NCBI GenBank assembly: GCA_009841255.1
Contig: VXMD01000081.1
Location: 1 to 64,000, forward strand
Source of the DNA: Candidatus Poribacteria bacterium
Lineage (GTDB): Bacteria; Poribacteria; WGA-4E; WGA-3G
Length of the DNA: 64,000 nt
Direction of reading: 5' to 3'
Made by a program: the position numbers and the translations under genes. Positions 26,777-34,104 of the stretch are shown one piece after another. The notes under the pieces were generated by a model, which was given only the letters and a program-made list of their open reading frames with translations, made no database searches and was not told the DNA's origin. Position 1 is the first letter of the stretch; each line of letters opens with the position of its first letter.

Positions 26777-27634
26777 TTAACGAGTGTGGACATCCCATAG
26801 CAGCACCGTGCCATCGGAACTTCCGCTTGTGATTGTGGTGCCATCCGGACTGAACGACACACCAGTGACATGTCCCGTATGTCCTATGAGGGTTTTCAAG
26901 TGTTCGCCTGTGGCTGCATCCCACACACGGACAGTATCGTCCTCACTTCCGCTTGCGATTGTGGAGCCATCTGGACTGAACGACATGCCCCAGACCCAAG
27001 CCGTATGTCCTATGAGGGTTTTCAAGTGTTCACCTGTGGCTGCATCCCACAATCGGACAGTAGCATCCCTACCTCCACTTGCGACTGTGGAGCCATCTGG
27101 ACTGAACGACACACCGGTGACATACCCTGCGTGTCCGATAAGCGTTTTCAAGTGTTCGCCTGTGGTTGCATTCCACACACGGACGGTATCGTCCATACTC
27201 CCGCTTGCGACTGTGGTGCCGTCCGGACTGAACGACACGCTCCAGACCCAAGCCGTATGTCCTGTAAGCGTTTTCAAGTGTTCACCGGTGTTTATATCCC
27301 ACATACGAAGGGTATTATCCTTACTCCCACTAACGATTGTGGAGCCATCCGGACTGAACGACACGCTATAGACATTATCCGTATGTCCTGTGAGTAGGGC
27401 GACTGCTTCATCCGTCGCTGTATCGTAAACCCAGATCCCCATAGAACCTACTACTACCAGATGCCCGCCATCCGGCGAATATGCTATCTCCGATATACTG
27501 CCCCTGCCAAGCCGGGCTTTCGCGCCTTCCGGTAAATCCCAATGTATCACGTCCGCAGCGAAGGTGAAGGGTAAAAATACAGTGGATACAAAAAGATACG
27601 GCAAAACGTTAGAAAACAGCCTCTTTTTCATCAC
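26777..27634 (-). CDS. exported WD40-repeat beta-propeller protein
   Basis: 285 residues from a GTG at 27634 (AAGGAG seven bases upstream; ATG at 27631 equally possible). Signal peptide MKKRLFSNVLPYLFVSTVFL, cleavage near TFA-AD. Six to seven WD40 units of the type GHTAWVWSVSFSPDGTTVAS with TVRVWDAATGEHLKTL; five are almost identical at DNA level with a 126-base period. It ends at LLWDVHTR, immediately after the last repeat, without the WG tag. Probably a recently expanded exported interaction protein. Its start overlaps the 3' end of a truncated ATPase gene. Confidence 0.84.
   Translation of the reverse strand: MMKKRLFSNVLPYLFVSTVFLPFTFAADVIHWDLPEGAKARLGRGSISEIAYSPDGGHLVVVGSMGIWVYDTATDEAVALLTGHTDNVYSVSFSPDGSTIVSGSKDNTLRMWDINTGEHLKTLTGHTAWVWSVSFSPDGTTVASGSMDDTVRVWNATTGEHLKTLIGHAGYVTGVSFSPDGSTVASGGRDATVRLWDAATGEHLKTLIGHTAWVWGMSFSPDGSTIASGSEDDTVRVWDAATGEHLKTLIGHTGHVTGVSFSPDGTTITSGSSDGTVLLWDVHTR
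26800..27420 (-). repeat. tandem 126-bp repeats encoding WD40 blades
   Basis: The landmark TTTTCAAGTGTTC recurs at 26893, 27019, 27145 and 27271, exactly 126 bases apart (42 codons, one WD40 blade). Synonymous sites are largely conserved, pointing to recent unequal crossing-over or gene conversion. Confidence 0.85.
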
Positions 27635-28115
27635 CAAATGTCTCCTTTTTTTGATTGGAATTTACCAGAAATTGCCAGCCGAATACCGACTCAATTCGGT
27701 ACCGCAAATTTTTCTCACGCACGAGGACCCGCCGGTCCGAAACAGGTTTATCTGCACTTTGTGTGCTTTTTGCCGTTGTTTCCCTTATTTCCTGAATACG
27801 CCGATTGACGCTTTCAATAACAGTAGTGGAAAGCTGAACGTCTACCTCTATACTAAAGGATACGCTTTCTTTTTTCATGAGGGTCTTGATGCCTTCGTCC
27901 CCAAAAGTGAACGATTCCAGCGGATGCCCTCGGTACGGAGGCTCAAATGCGTCTTCTAAGGTTTGGCAGGTCGCCATCCGAGACAGAAGTTGCAGGGCAT
28001 CAAGGAAATTACTCTTTCCTGAAGCGTTAGGACCAACGAGCACAGAAAGAGGTCTGAGATTTAACTCAAGATCCACGAGTGATTTATACCATTGAATTTT
28101 GATTCGTTTCAGCAT
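27609..28115 (-). pseudogene. truncated AAA/SMC-like ATPase (N-terminal part only)
   Basis: 168 residues. MLKRIKIQWYKSLVDLELNL and LSVLVGPNASGKSNFLDAL (Walker A, GPNASGKS) open a RecF/OLD-like AAA_21 ATPase of a family normally about 350-420 residues long. Homology ends after VREKNLRYRIES; the tail beyond (QFLVNSNQKKE...) is unrelated, and the signature motif and Walker B are missing. The frame runs 26 bases into the WD40 gene. A deletion or insertion of the WD40 gene has removed the rest. Unlikely to be active. Confidence 0.75.
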
Positions 28116-28131
28116 AGGAATATGCCTCCGT

Positions 28132-28929
28132 TCAATAACCGAGACTTCGCAAATACTCTCGATTTACCACGGCTGCTTCAGCGGGTGGACGGGGCGGATA
28201 GGGGCGGTCGAGTTCGACAGAGACCCACCCGTCATAACCGACGGATTCGAGCCCTTCAAGTGCGGCTTTGACGTCAAGTCCCAAGTTTCCTGCGCCGAGT
28301 TCGGCGAAACGCGCCTGCTCACCGAAGCGTTGCGTTCTATAATCCCATGTGCTTGGATCGTCTGCGTGGCAATCTTTGAGGTGGACATGCCCAATCCGAT
28401 TCCGCAAATTTTCGCTCTCAAAAACCTGCATCGGATCGCTGCCAGCAGCGAGCATGTGTCCCGTATCAAATAGCAGCCAGAGACTCGGTGCGGCTGCCAA
28501 GAGGCGTTCCGCATCCTCGACCGTCTCGAGCAGCGTGCCGAGATGGGCGTGGTGGAAGCCTTTGATGTGGTGCGCGTCGCAAAACGCGAGGACCTCGTCT
28601 AATGTTCGGGCGGCGTTCTCGAAATCAGTATCGCTCGGATCGGGTCCACCCCATTCTGAGCGTCTCAATGAAGGGACTTCAGCGGCATCATTGCCGAGAG
28701 CGATGTTGAACTTAACTCTGTTGAGTCCGGCACCGCCGGCATTGACGATATGGAGTCCGAGACTCCGTGCGAGCGTCGCCATTTCAATGAGTTCTTCGGG
28801 AGTCTCTATCCCTAAACCTTCGACACCGTCCCACCCGGCATCAGCGACTTCACGCAATACTTTTTCCGGATTATCTCGCTGTTCACCCCCAAACTGGATG
28901 AGGTGACAGGCGAGCCTGAATTTTCCCAT
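28132..28929 (-). CDS. sugar phosphate isomerase/epimerase (IolE-like TIM barrel)
   Basis: 265 residues, AP-endonuclease-2 superfamily TIM barrel. Metal-site segments: VEGLGIETPEEL (first Glu), FHHAHLGTL, WLLFDTGHML (Asp/His), GHVHLKD and FAELGAGNLGLD, then WVSVELDRPYP with the last Glu. These match inosose dehydratase/xylose-isomerase-like enzymes that epimerise or dehydrate sugars with a divalent metal. GGAGATATACTC precedes the ATG. No inositol operon nearby; several Gfo/Idh and enolase-superfamily genes elsewhere could act on related sugars. Exact reaction unknown. Confidence 0.85.
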   Translation of the reverse strand: MGKFRLACHLIQFGGEQRDNPEKVLREVADAGWDGVEGLGIETPEELIEMATLARSLGLHIVNAGGAGLNRVKFNIALGNDAAEVPSLRRSEWGGPDPSDTDFENAARTLDEVLAFCDAHHIKGFHHAHLGTLLETVEDAERLLAAAPSLWLLFDTGHMLAAGSDPMQVFESENLRNRIGHVHLKDCHADDPSTWDYRTQRFGEQARFAELGAGNLGLDVKAALEGLESVGYDGWVSVELDRPYPPRPPAEAAVVNREYLRSLGY

Positions 28930-28945
28930 GAGTATATCTCCTTAC

Positions 28946-29221
28946 TTATCCAACTGACAAATACAATTTCTTCCCAAGCACTTTTGCATACTTTCCTAAG
29001 GTTGACAATCTAACATCTTCCGCGTGGTTTTCCATTCTTGAAATAGCAGACTTCTTGGTATTCAGTTTTTGTGCCACTTCTTCCTGAGTTAAGCCTGCCT
29101 CTTCACGAGCGTGTCGAAGCAGAACACCAATTTTGAATTCCAAATAACCCGTCTCGTAATTCTCGGCAAACTCAGGGTCTCTGGCTCTACGTTTTTTGAC
29201 ATACTGTTTTAAGTCACTCAT
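28946..29221 (-). CDS. higA: HigA-type helix-turn-helix antitoxin
   Basis: 91 residues with an XRE-type [23 protein letters not shown] and SAISRMENH at about 36-64. Such proteins bind the partner toxin and repress their own promoter. The ATG overlaps the stop of the upstream RelE/HigB-like gene by one base (TAATG), the toxin-first order typical of higBA. The N-terminal 30 residues ([18 protein letters not shown]) are charged and may contact the toxin. Confidence 0.85.
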   Translation of the reverse strand: MSDLKQYVKKRRARDPEFAENYETGYLEFKIGVLLRHAREEAGLTQEEVAQKLNTKKSAISRMENHAEDVRLSTLGKYAKVLGKKLYLSVG

Positions 29222-29568
29222 TATTGTTTCCTCCCGAAATAATCTTGCTTTCTCTGTTCCGCTAGACGAATTGCTGACCTTGGGATTCTCCGTGTCTGCT
29301 TGGCAAAGGCATGATTGAGAACCACCAATTTTGGACCGTCAAAAAAAGATAAAAGTCTAAAGGTGTCTCTACCAATGTTGACGCGGACCTCCCAAATATT
29401 ATCCGTACCAACCAACTTTTTAAAGTATTGTTTCGGGACAAACTCCAGTTCTTCAATCAGCTGCAAGGTCCAAGTGACTTTAGTACTCTGCCTCGCAGTA
29501 AGAGAATCCAAAAATTCCTCAACTGGACAATGCCCTGATGCCGTACGATAAAAACTGATTTCTCTCAT
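29221..29568 (-). CDS. higB: HigB/RelE-type toxin (phage Gp49-like)
   Basis: 115 residues. Family features: N-terminal [40 protein letters not shown] (the RelE-fold strand pair with conserved basic residues) and [16 protein letters not shown]. Such toxins cleave mRNA on the ribosome. Length and motif order fit an intact protein. First gene of the pair with the HTH antitoxin, one-base overlap, giving the antitoxin dependent translation. No transposon or phage genes flank the pair. Confidence 0.85.
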   Translation of the reverse strand: MREISFYRTASGHCPVEEFLDSLTARQSTKVTWTLQLIEELEFVPKQYFKKLVGTDNIWEVRVNIGRDTFRLLSFFDGPKLVVLNHAFAKQTRRIPRSAIRLAEQRKQDYFGRKQ

Positions 29569-29578
29569 ATTCGAAAAG

Positions 29579-30277
29579 TTAGTGAAAGCGTTTACTACTA
29601 TTGAGTGCTGTTAAGGACAACTTTCGGTCAGGATTCTGATACAACCACATCTCCATGTTCTTCTTAATAGCGGTCCATTCGCTGTCCAACATTGAATACC
29701 AAGCGGTATCTCTGTTCCGACCTTTTATAATCATGTGCTGTCTGAAGATGCCTTCAAACTTGAAACCGAGTCGCAGTGCTGCCGCGCGAGAACGCTCATT
29801 TAAGGAATCGCATTTCCATTCGACGCGTCGGTATTTCAGTCTATCGAAAGCCTCACAGAGCATGAGGTATATGACTTCCGTGTTCACGTTTGATCTCTGA
29901 GCGTTCGGTGAATACCAAATGTGTCCGAGTTCCAAGCGTCGCATATCTGGAACGATGTTCAGGAAACTCACCATGCCAACCCGCTGCTTCGATTCAAGAT
30001 GATGGACGGTAAAAAAGAGTGGATCACTTGATGCTGTTCCTTCTTCGAGCCAACTCTGCATGCTATAGTTGTGGTCGAAGGGACCGTAGCTCATATAGGT
30101 CCAGATTTGCTCCTTTATATGTGAACCGTGAGAGCACGCATAGAGTTCCGCAACATCGGTTTGTGGGTTGACTGGCGACAACGTAATCAATTTACCTTTG
30201 TAGTCTGCCCTTTGAGGTAAGCCAACAGAAGCGGTAGGTTGAACGGTATTTCCCACTTGGAGAGACGACTGGGTCAT
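29579..30277 (-). CDS. RimJ/RimL-type GNAT acetyltransferase
   Basis: 232 residues. LITLSPVNPQTDVAELYACS is the N-terminal Acetyltransf_3 strand; ELGHIWYSPNAQRSNVNTEV is the beta4/acetyl-CoA region, and RRVEWKCDSLNERSRAAALR with LGFKFEGIFRQHMIIKGRNR forms the C-terminal half typical of RimJ/RimL and ribosomal-protein or antibiotic acetyltransferases. The pyrophosphate loop (QRSNVN) lacks the usual Gly-x-Gly, as in some RimL relatives. AAGGATTACC before the ATG. Acceptor unknown. Confidence 0.83.
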   Translation of the reverse strand: MTQSSLQVGNTVQPTASVGLPQRADYKGKLITLSPVNPQTDVAELYACSHGSHIKEQIWTYMSYGPFDHNYSMQSWLEEGTASSDPLFFTVHHLESKQRVGMVSFLNIVPDMRRLELGHIWYSPNAQRSNVNTEVIYLMLCEAFDRLKYRRVEWKCDSLNERSRAAALRLGFKFEGIFRQHMIIKGRNRDTAWYSMLDSEWTAIKKNMEMWLYQNPDRKLSLTALNSSKRFH

Positions 30278-30321
30278 GGTAATCCTTTATGTGTTAGTTA
30301 TTGTGTAATATCTGTTGACGT

Positions 30322-31155
30322 TCAGGGCGCGGGTCGTCTCACTGTTTCATCGAAATAAACGGCATTTGGATCGTCAATCCAATCGCCAACCCAACCGAGT
30401 TCCTTTAGCCCATTTTGAACGATCGGCAATGTTCCTCGTAATTCTTTCACGGGTGTCCAGTCACGCCAGTTACAATCGGTTGGCGGGTCGAGAAAATCTC
30501 CAATGCCACTCACCGCGCGTTGGATCGATGGATATACCATCGCGCCGAGTTGTGTCTGTTTCGCTGCTTCAACCACCCATTTCTCATAGGGAAACGGTCG
30601 TTTGTCAGCGACACAGCATATTTTACAGAGGTACTCAATGACGTTTCCAACCGCAACAAACGCTGTTTCTACCTTATTTCGAGCCGCCATAGCCAACGGA
30701 CCGCGTTGTGAGAAATAATACTTGCCGAACATCCACTTTAATTTCCGCTCCGCGACCGCTGGTGGATATAGGCAATAACGATGCTTCAGTTCTTCAGCAG
30801 TACTTGAACAACCGTAGAGCACTCTCGAATTGGCAATGACCCACATCATCTCGTCTGGATACGTCTTCAACCATGCTTGCAGGTCTCCTTCATCGTAAAA
30901 TGACCAATGGGCTTCAAAATCACCTCGATCAACGAAGAGTTGCCAACTTTGTTCATACGTGTCCCGATCTTCGTTGGAAAGATGACGCTTATCACCAATG
31001 ATACACAGATCAAGATCCGACCAGGTATCCGTGAAACCAGCGGCGCGACTCCCAATCAGCATGAGGACAGCACGTTCACCCATTTGTTGACAAAAATTTA
31101 TGGCTCGATCAATGAATTGCTGATCCTCTGAACTAAAACAGATCTCTTCGCGCAT
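30322..31155 (-). CDS. nucleotidyltransferase-domain protein (aminoglycoside-type)
   Basis: 277 residues. LMLIGSRAAGFTDTWSDLDL at about 33-52 is the classic nucleotidyltransferase motif GS...DxD (Asp49, Asp51). The remainder is helical with GPLAMAARNKVETAFVAVGN. Compatible with enzymes that add a nucleoside monophosphate to aminoglycosides or other hydroxylated molecules, or with relatives of unknown role. GGGAGGCATTTGA lies before the ATG. Sits in a run of GNAT and methyltransferase genes. Confidence 0.8.
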   Translation of the reverse strand: MREEICFSSEDQQFIDRAINFCQQMGERAVLMLIGSRAAGFTDTWSDLDLCIIGDKRHLSNEDRDTYEQSWQLFVDRGDFEAHWSFYDEGDLQAWLKTYPDEMMWVIANSRVLYGCSSTAEELKHRYCLYPPAVAERKLKWMFGKYYFSQRGPLAMAARNKVETAFVAVGNVIEYLCKICCVADKRPFPYEKWVVEAAKQTQLGAMVYPSIQRAVSGIGDFLDPPTDCNWRDWTPVKELRGTLPIVQNGLKELGWVGDWIDDPNAVYFDETVRRPAP

Positions 31156-31320
31156 TCAAATGCCTCCCACAAAGATTTTTTAATGTCAATTCTACGGTAG
31201 AGTTGCCAAAGTTGCTTCAATCTTTTCGATTGCTTTTTCTCCGCGTCCAAGGCAGCGTTGAACAGTGCCACCGCTTCTTGTCTCTTAGATTCTGTGAAAC
31301 CTTCGTGTTCCTTGCATCAG

Positions 31321-31345
31321 TGCAGTTAAAAACCGCATCTACCGA
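31321..31345. repeat. dispersed palindrome TGCAGTT/AACCGCA with CTACCG tail
   Basis: Imperfect inverted repeat (one mismatch) followed by TCTACCGA. The right arm plus tail repeats 3427-3438 with few differences. In the ~240-base gap between the nucleotidyltransferase and GNAT genes. Confidence 0.4.
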
Positions 31346-31395
31346 CCCGGGGCGAAAGTGTCTATTTATTTTTACGTTTTACCATAAATTGAATG

Positions 31396-32109
31396 CTACT
31401 TAAATGGATACTCCCATCGATGATATTGACCAAAATCGGTAGCGGAGGTTAATAGATCTGGCGCGAGCGTGTGTTTAAAACTGTCTGGCATAAACAGTCC
31501 TGTATTTAATCGGTCCTCATGGAAAACAGAATCCCGAGCCTCACCAATCACAGTGTGTTGTTCCTTCAGGAGGAGCTGAGACTCAATAAATCCTTCAATC
31601 CACAATCCACGGTATGTCAATGTATCAACGGGTATAAAATGAACAGTCTCCGGTATGTTGGTGGTGGACTTGCACGCCAAAGGATTCCAAAGAAGAAGGT
31701 TACGGACTTGAGCGTCCATCGTAAAGCCCGTCTTGGAAAAAGCGCGTTGACTTGCATAATTATCAATGCGGATGGATGCCTTAGCCCACTGCACACCCAG
31801 ATGAGAGCCGTAGGTTAACGCTTCCGCAATGAGGGAGGTCCCTATCCCCTTTCCTCGACTTGTAGAACGAACAATAATGAGATCCATTTCCCATCGAGGG
31901 GTTGGGATAGGGACCAGAAACGCCGAGAGGAAACCTGCGATTTCACCAGCCTCAACTGCCACGAAGACTTGATGCGCAGGCGACGAAATGTGATCCATGA
32001 ACACGTCAAAGAGAAGCGAATCTCCCCATGTTTCCTGTAATATTAGGTGAATTGCTTGCCCATCCTCTGGGTTCGCCAATCTAATGTCCGACATTACTTT
32101 TTTCGGCAC
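31396..32109 (-). CDS. GNAT family N-acetyltransferase
   Basis: 237 residues. IRLANPEDGQAIHLILQETW begins the fold; WEMDLIIVRSTSRGKGIGTS is beta4 with the acetyl-CoA loop SRGKGIG; IRIDNYASQRAFSKTGFTMD is motif B. A C-terminal ~80-residue extension (VHFIPVDTLTYRGLWIEGF) has no recognised domain. The first start is a GTG directly after the stop of the upstream LamG gene; an ATG at 32094 is an alternative without a ribosome site. Likely translated by read-on from the LamG gene, an odd pairing of a secreted and a cytosolic protein. Confidence 0.82.
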   Translation of the reverse strand: MPKKVMSDIRLANPEDGQAIHLILQETWGDSLLFDVFMDHISSPAHQVFVAVEAGEIAGFLSAFLVPIPTPRWEMDLIIVRSTSRGKGIGTSLIAEALTYGSHLGVQWAKASIRIDNYASQRAFSKTGFTMDAQVRNLLLWNPLACKSTTNIPETVHFIPVDTLTYRGLWIEGFIESQLLLKEQHTVIGEARDSVFHEDRLNTGLFMPDSFKHTLAPDLLTSATDFGQYHRWEYPFK

Positions 32110-32874
32110 TTATCTCGCAGCCTTTTTGAGCAGTCCCCAAGTCGTCGCGGCTTTGTCCAACGGCGATACGCTCAAGACCTGTTCCATGTCTTGCTGAATC
32201 TCATCTTCAGTCAGGACGCGGTTATAGATGACGAATTCATCAAGTCTTCCGCCGTAGGGCCACGGACCGTCTAAGCGGTTGCCGAACCAGTGGTCGTTTG
32301 GAGAAACTGGGATTTCGCCTTGCACTTTATAGGTATTGTCAAGTTTGCCGTTGATATAGAGGCGAAGTTCCTTATTGAACTCGTAGACCGCGGCGACATG
32401 TGACCATTTCTTGAGCGGAATATCGCTTTTTGTGCTGTTCCATGTGCGTCCGCCAGCACCGGGACATCCCATCCACACGGATGGTTTATTTTGATGGATA
32501 CTCAGATAATATGTATGGGGTCCCGCCTGACCGCGCACGTTGCGATAATCACCGGTACTCTCTGGGTATACCCATACCTCCATCGTCAAGTTTTTGGTAA
32601 TCGCCAGACTGTCAGACGCTTCGGCAGCAACGACCCCTTTCTGAATCTGTTCGTTAAAAAACACCCCCGAATTCATTTTTCCATCTTTTTCCCATTTGGC
32701 ATCGCCTTCGAGCGTGCCATGGTTCCCCTTGCCGCTCAAGTCTTCAATATCTTTTCCCTTGCCTTCATCGAACGAGTAGTAGAGGACCATTGCGTCGTCC
32801 TCAAGCGCTTCGATTACAAGGGGAAATATCAAAAAGAGTGCCGCGCTCAGAATGTAAGAAACTATTCGTTTCAT
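32110..32874 (-). CDS. secreted LamG domain protein with C-terminal WG tag
   Basis: 254 residues from the ATG at 32874, chosen for GGAGG six bases upstream and the signal peptide MKRIVSYILSAALFLIFPLV. LamG body: VLYYSFDEGKGKDIEDLSG, GNHGTLEGDAKWEKDGK, NLTMEVWVYP, WSHVAAVYEFNKELRLYING and LDEFVIYNRVLTEDEIQQDM. Tail SVSPLDKAATTWGLLKKAAR carries the tag. Very similar in layout to the LamG gene at 2.6 kb, including the EEQIQ/EDEIQ helix before the tag. Upstream of a GNAT gene that begins at its stop codon. Confidence 0.87.
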   Translation of the reverse strand: MKRIVSYILSAALFLIFPLVIEALEDDAMVLYYSFDEGKGKDIEDLSGKGNHGTLEGDAKWEKDGKMNSGVFFNEQIQKGVVAAEASDSLAITKNLTMEVWVYPESTGDYRNVRGQAGPHTYYLSIHQNKPSVWMGCPGAGGRTWNSTKSDIPLKKWSHVAAVYEFNKELRLYINGKLDNTYKVQGEIPVSPNDHWFGNRLDGPWPYGGRLDEFVIYNRVLTEDEIQQDMEQVLSVSPLDKAATTWGLLKKAAR

Positions 32875-32931
32875 CTCAAACCTCCAGTCAAGATGTCGGT
32901 TCAACGTCTGAAAAACGTTTGAGCATTCAAG

Positions 32932-33540
32932 TCATCGTTTACGGACAATAAAGGAATTGAATATCCTGCCTTGGTGAGGCTCTACTCGCCGGTAGTATTC
33001 TAACTTAAATGAGCGTTGTAGGACTTCAAGAAGTGCCTCGATCTTCCAGAAAGAGAAAAACCGCTTCGGCTCATATCTATCTTGTTCCCAGATACCCTCA
33101 AAGTTTTGGTCTCCCCAGATGCCAAGATACATCAAGCCACTGTCGTTGAGTCGCTTTGAGATTAGATGTAAAATCTTATCCATATCCTGCTTTGGTATGT
33201 GCAGGAGACAATTCATGGTGTATACCGCATCAAACCTCTCGTTAATTTCATCGAGATCGTAGCAATCCAAGAGTCGGGCAGTGACACCCTTTTCTGCGGT
33301 GAGTTTCACCATCGTTGGTGTATTGTCCACTGCCAACACTTGGAACCCCTGATCTTGAAAGAACCGGGCATCTTGACCGTGTCCGCATCCAATTTCAAGG
33401 AGCGTCTCTCGTTTCTCGTCCTTCAAGAATTTTAGGAACTCTGATTGCTCTTGGACCTTAAATTCGTCAGGAGAGTGAGTGGCTCTTTCATGGGCATACT
33501 TTTCGTATGACTTAACAAGCCCGTCAGTGAATTGCATCAT
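32932..33540 (-). CDS. class I SAM-dependent methyltransferase
   Basis: 202 residues. Motif I TLLEIGCGHGQDARFF at about 46-61, motif II acidic VLAVDNTP, FDAVYTMNCLLHIPKQD (motif IV) and a C-terminal SFKLEYYRRVEPHQGRIFNS. Typical methyltransf_25/11 fold for small molecules. Starts nine bases after the stop of the ABM-domain gene, so they form a pair. Substrate unknown. Confidence 0.85.
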   Translation of the reverse strand: MMQFTDGLVKSYEKYAHERATHSPDEFKVQEQSEFLKFLKDEKRETLLEIGCGHGQDARFFQDQGFQVLAVDNTPTMVKLTAEKGVTARLLDCYDLDEINERFDAVYTMNCLLHIPKQDMDKILHLISKRLNDSGLMYLGIWGDQNFEGIWEQDRYEPKRFFSFWKIEALLEVLQRSFKLEYYRRVEPHQGRIFNSFIVRKR

Positions 33541-33549
33541 ACAGCCGAA

Positions 33550-33870
33550 CTATTTCCAATCATCGTCTGGCGGGTAAATCATGGAACTTCCGCCGCCTGC
33601 GCCTTTAAATTCGCTTTCAGCAAACCAGTCTTTGACGGTATCGCGCCATTTAATGAAATGTGGGGCTTTCAGATGCTCTTGGAACGCTGCCTCGTCTACG
33701 TAAACCTCGTAGAGCCAGATCCGATTCGGATCGGCACCGTCCTGAATCACATCAAATCTCAGGCAACCGGGTTCATCCGCAACGGAGCCTTTCGCGTCGT
33801 CTATCATGGCTTCAATGAACGCATCTCTGTGCCCTTCTTTAATCTGAATCGGTGCGATGATAACAAACAT
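33550..33870 (-). CDS. antibiotic biosynthesis monooxygenase (ABM/YgiN-like) domain protein
   Basis: 106 residues, single ABM ferredoxin-like domain: FVIIAPIQIKEGHRDAFIEA, EPGCLRFDVIQDGADPNRIW and FQEHLKAPHFIKW. Such dimeric proteins oxidise quinols or polyketides without a cofactor, or simply bind them. The C-terminal GAGGGSSMIYPPDDDW is an unusual flexible tail. AGGAGAAAAAAGT before the ATG. Pairs with the following methyltransferase gene. Confidence 0.83.
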   Translation of the reverse strand: MFVIIAPIQIKEGHRDAFIEAMIDDAKGSVADEPGCLRFDVIQDGADPNRIWLYEVYVDEAAFQEHLKAPHFIKWRDTVKDWFAESEFKGAGGGSSMIYPPDDDWK

Positions 33871-33979
33871 ACTTTTTTCTCCTATAAGTAATTTACAAAT
33901 CAGATTTTATTTCTCGTATCGGCATGCTGATGCCGAATTCACATTAACCTATCACGATTAAGGAAAGATGTCAATTGGG

Positions 33980-34034
33980 TTATCAGTTGTCGGTTTTCAG
34001 TTATCAGAAGTCGCGACCGGGAGGTCGCTCCTAC
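33980..34034. repeat. interspersed ATCAG repeat plus palindrome GCGACC-GGGA-GGTCGC
   Basis: 33980-34007 is a near copy of 6108-6131 (TATCAGTTGTCGGTTTTCAG...). It abuts a perfect 6-bp hairpin with loop GGGA (34013-34028) and CTCCTACAG, which resembles 25004-25024. It lies downstream of the enolase-superfamily gene without a T-run. Confidence 0.5.
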
Positions 34035-34104
34035 AGAAAATAAATCTTAAGGGAACAATCGAAACTATAGGAGAACCGAATGACCTTAGTTCAAGGATAC
34101 AATC

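Noticed and set aside
26870-27397. Regular repeats as a CRISPR array
   Set aside because: The period is 126 bases and every unit encodes a WD40 blade in one frame.
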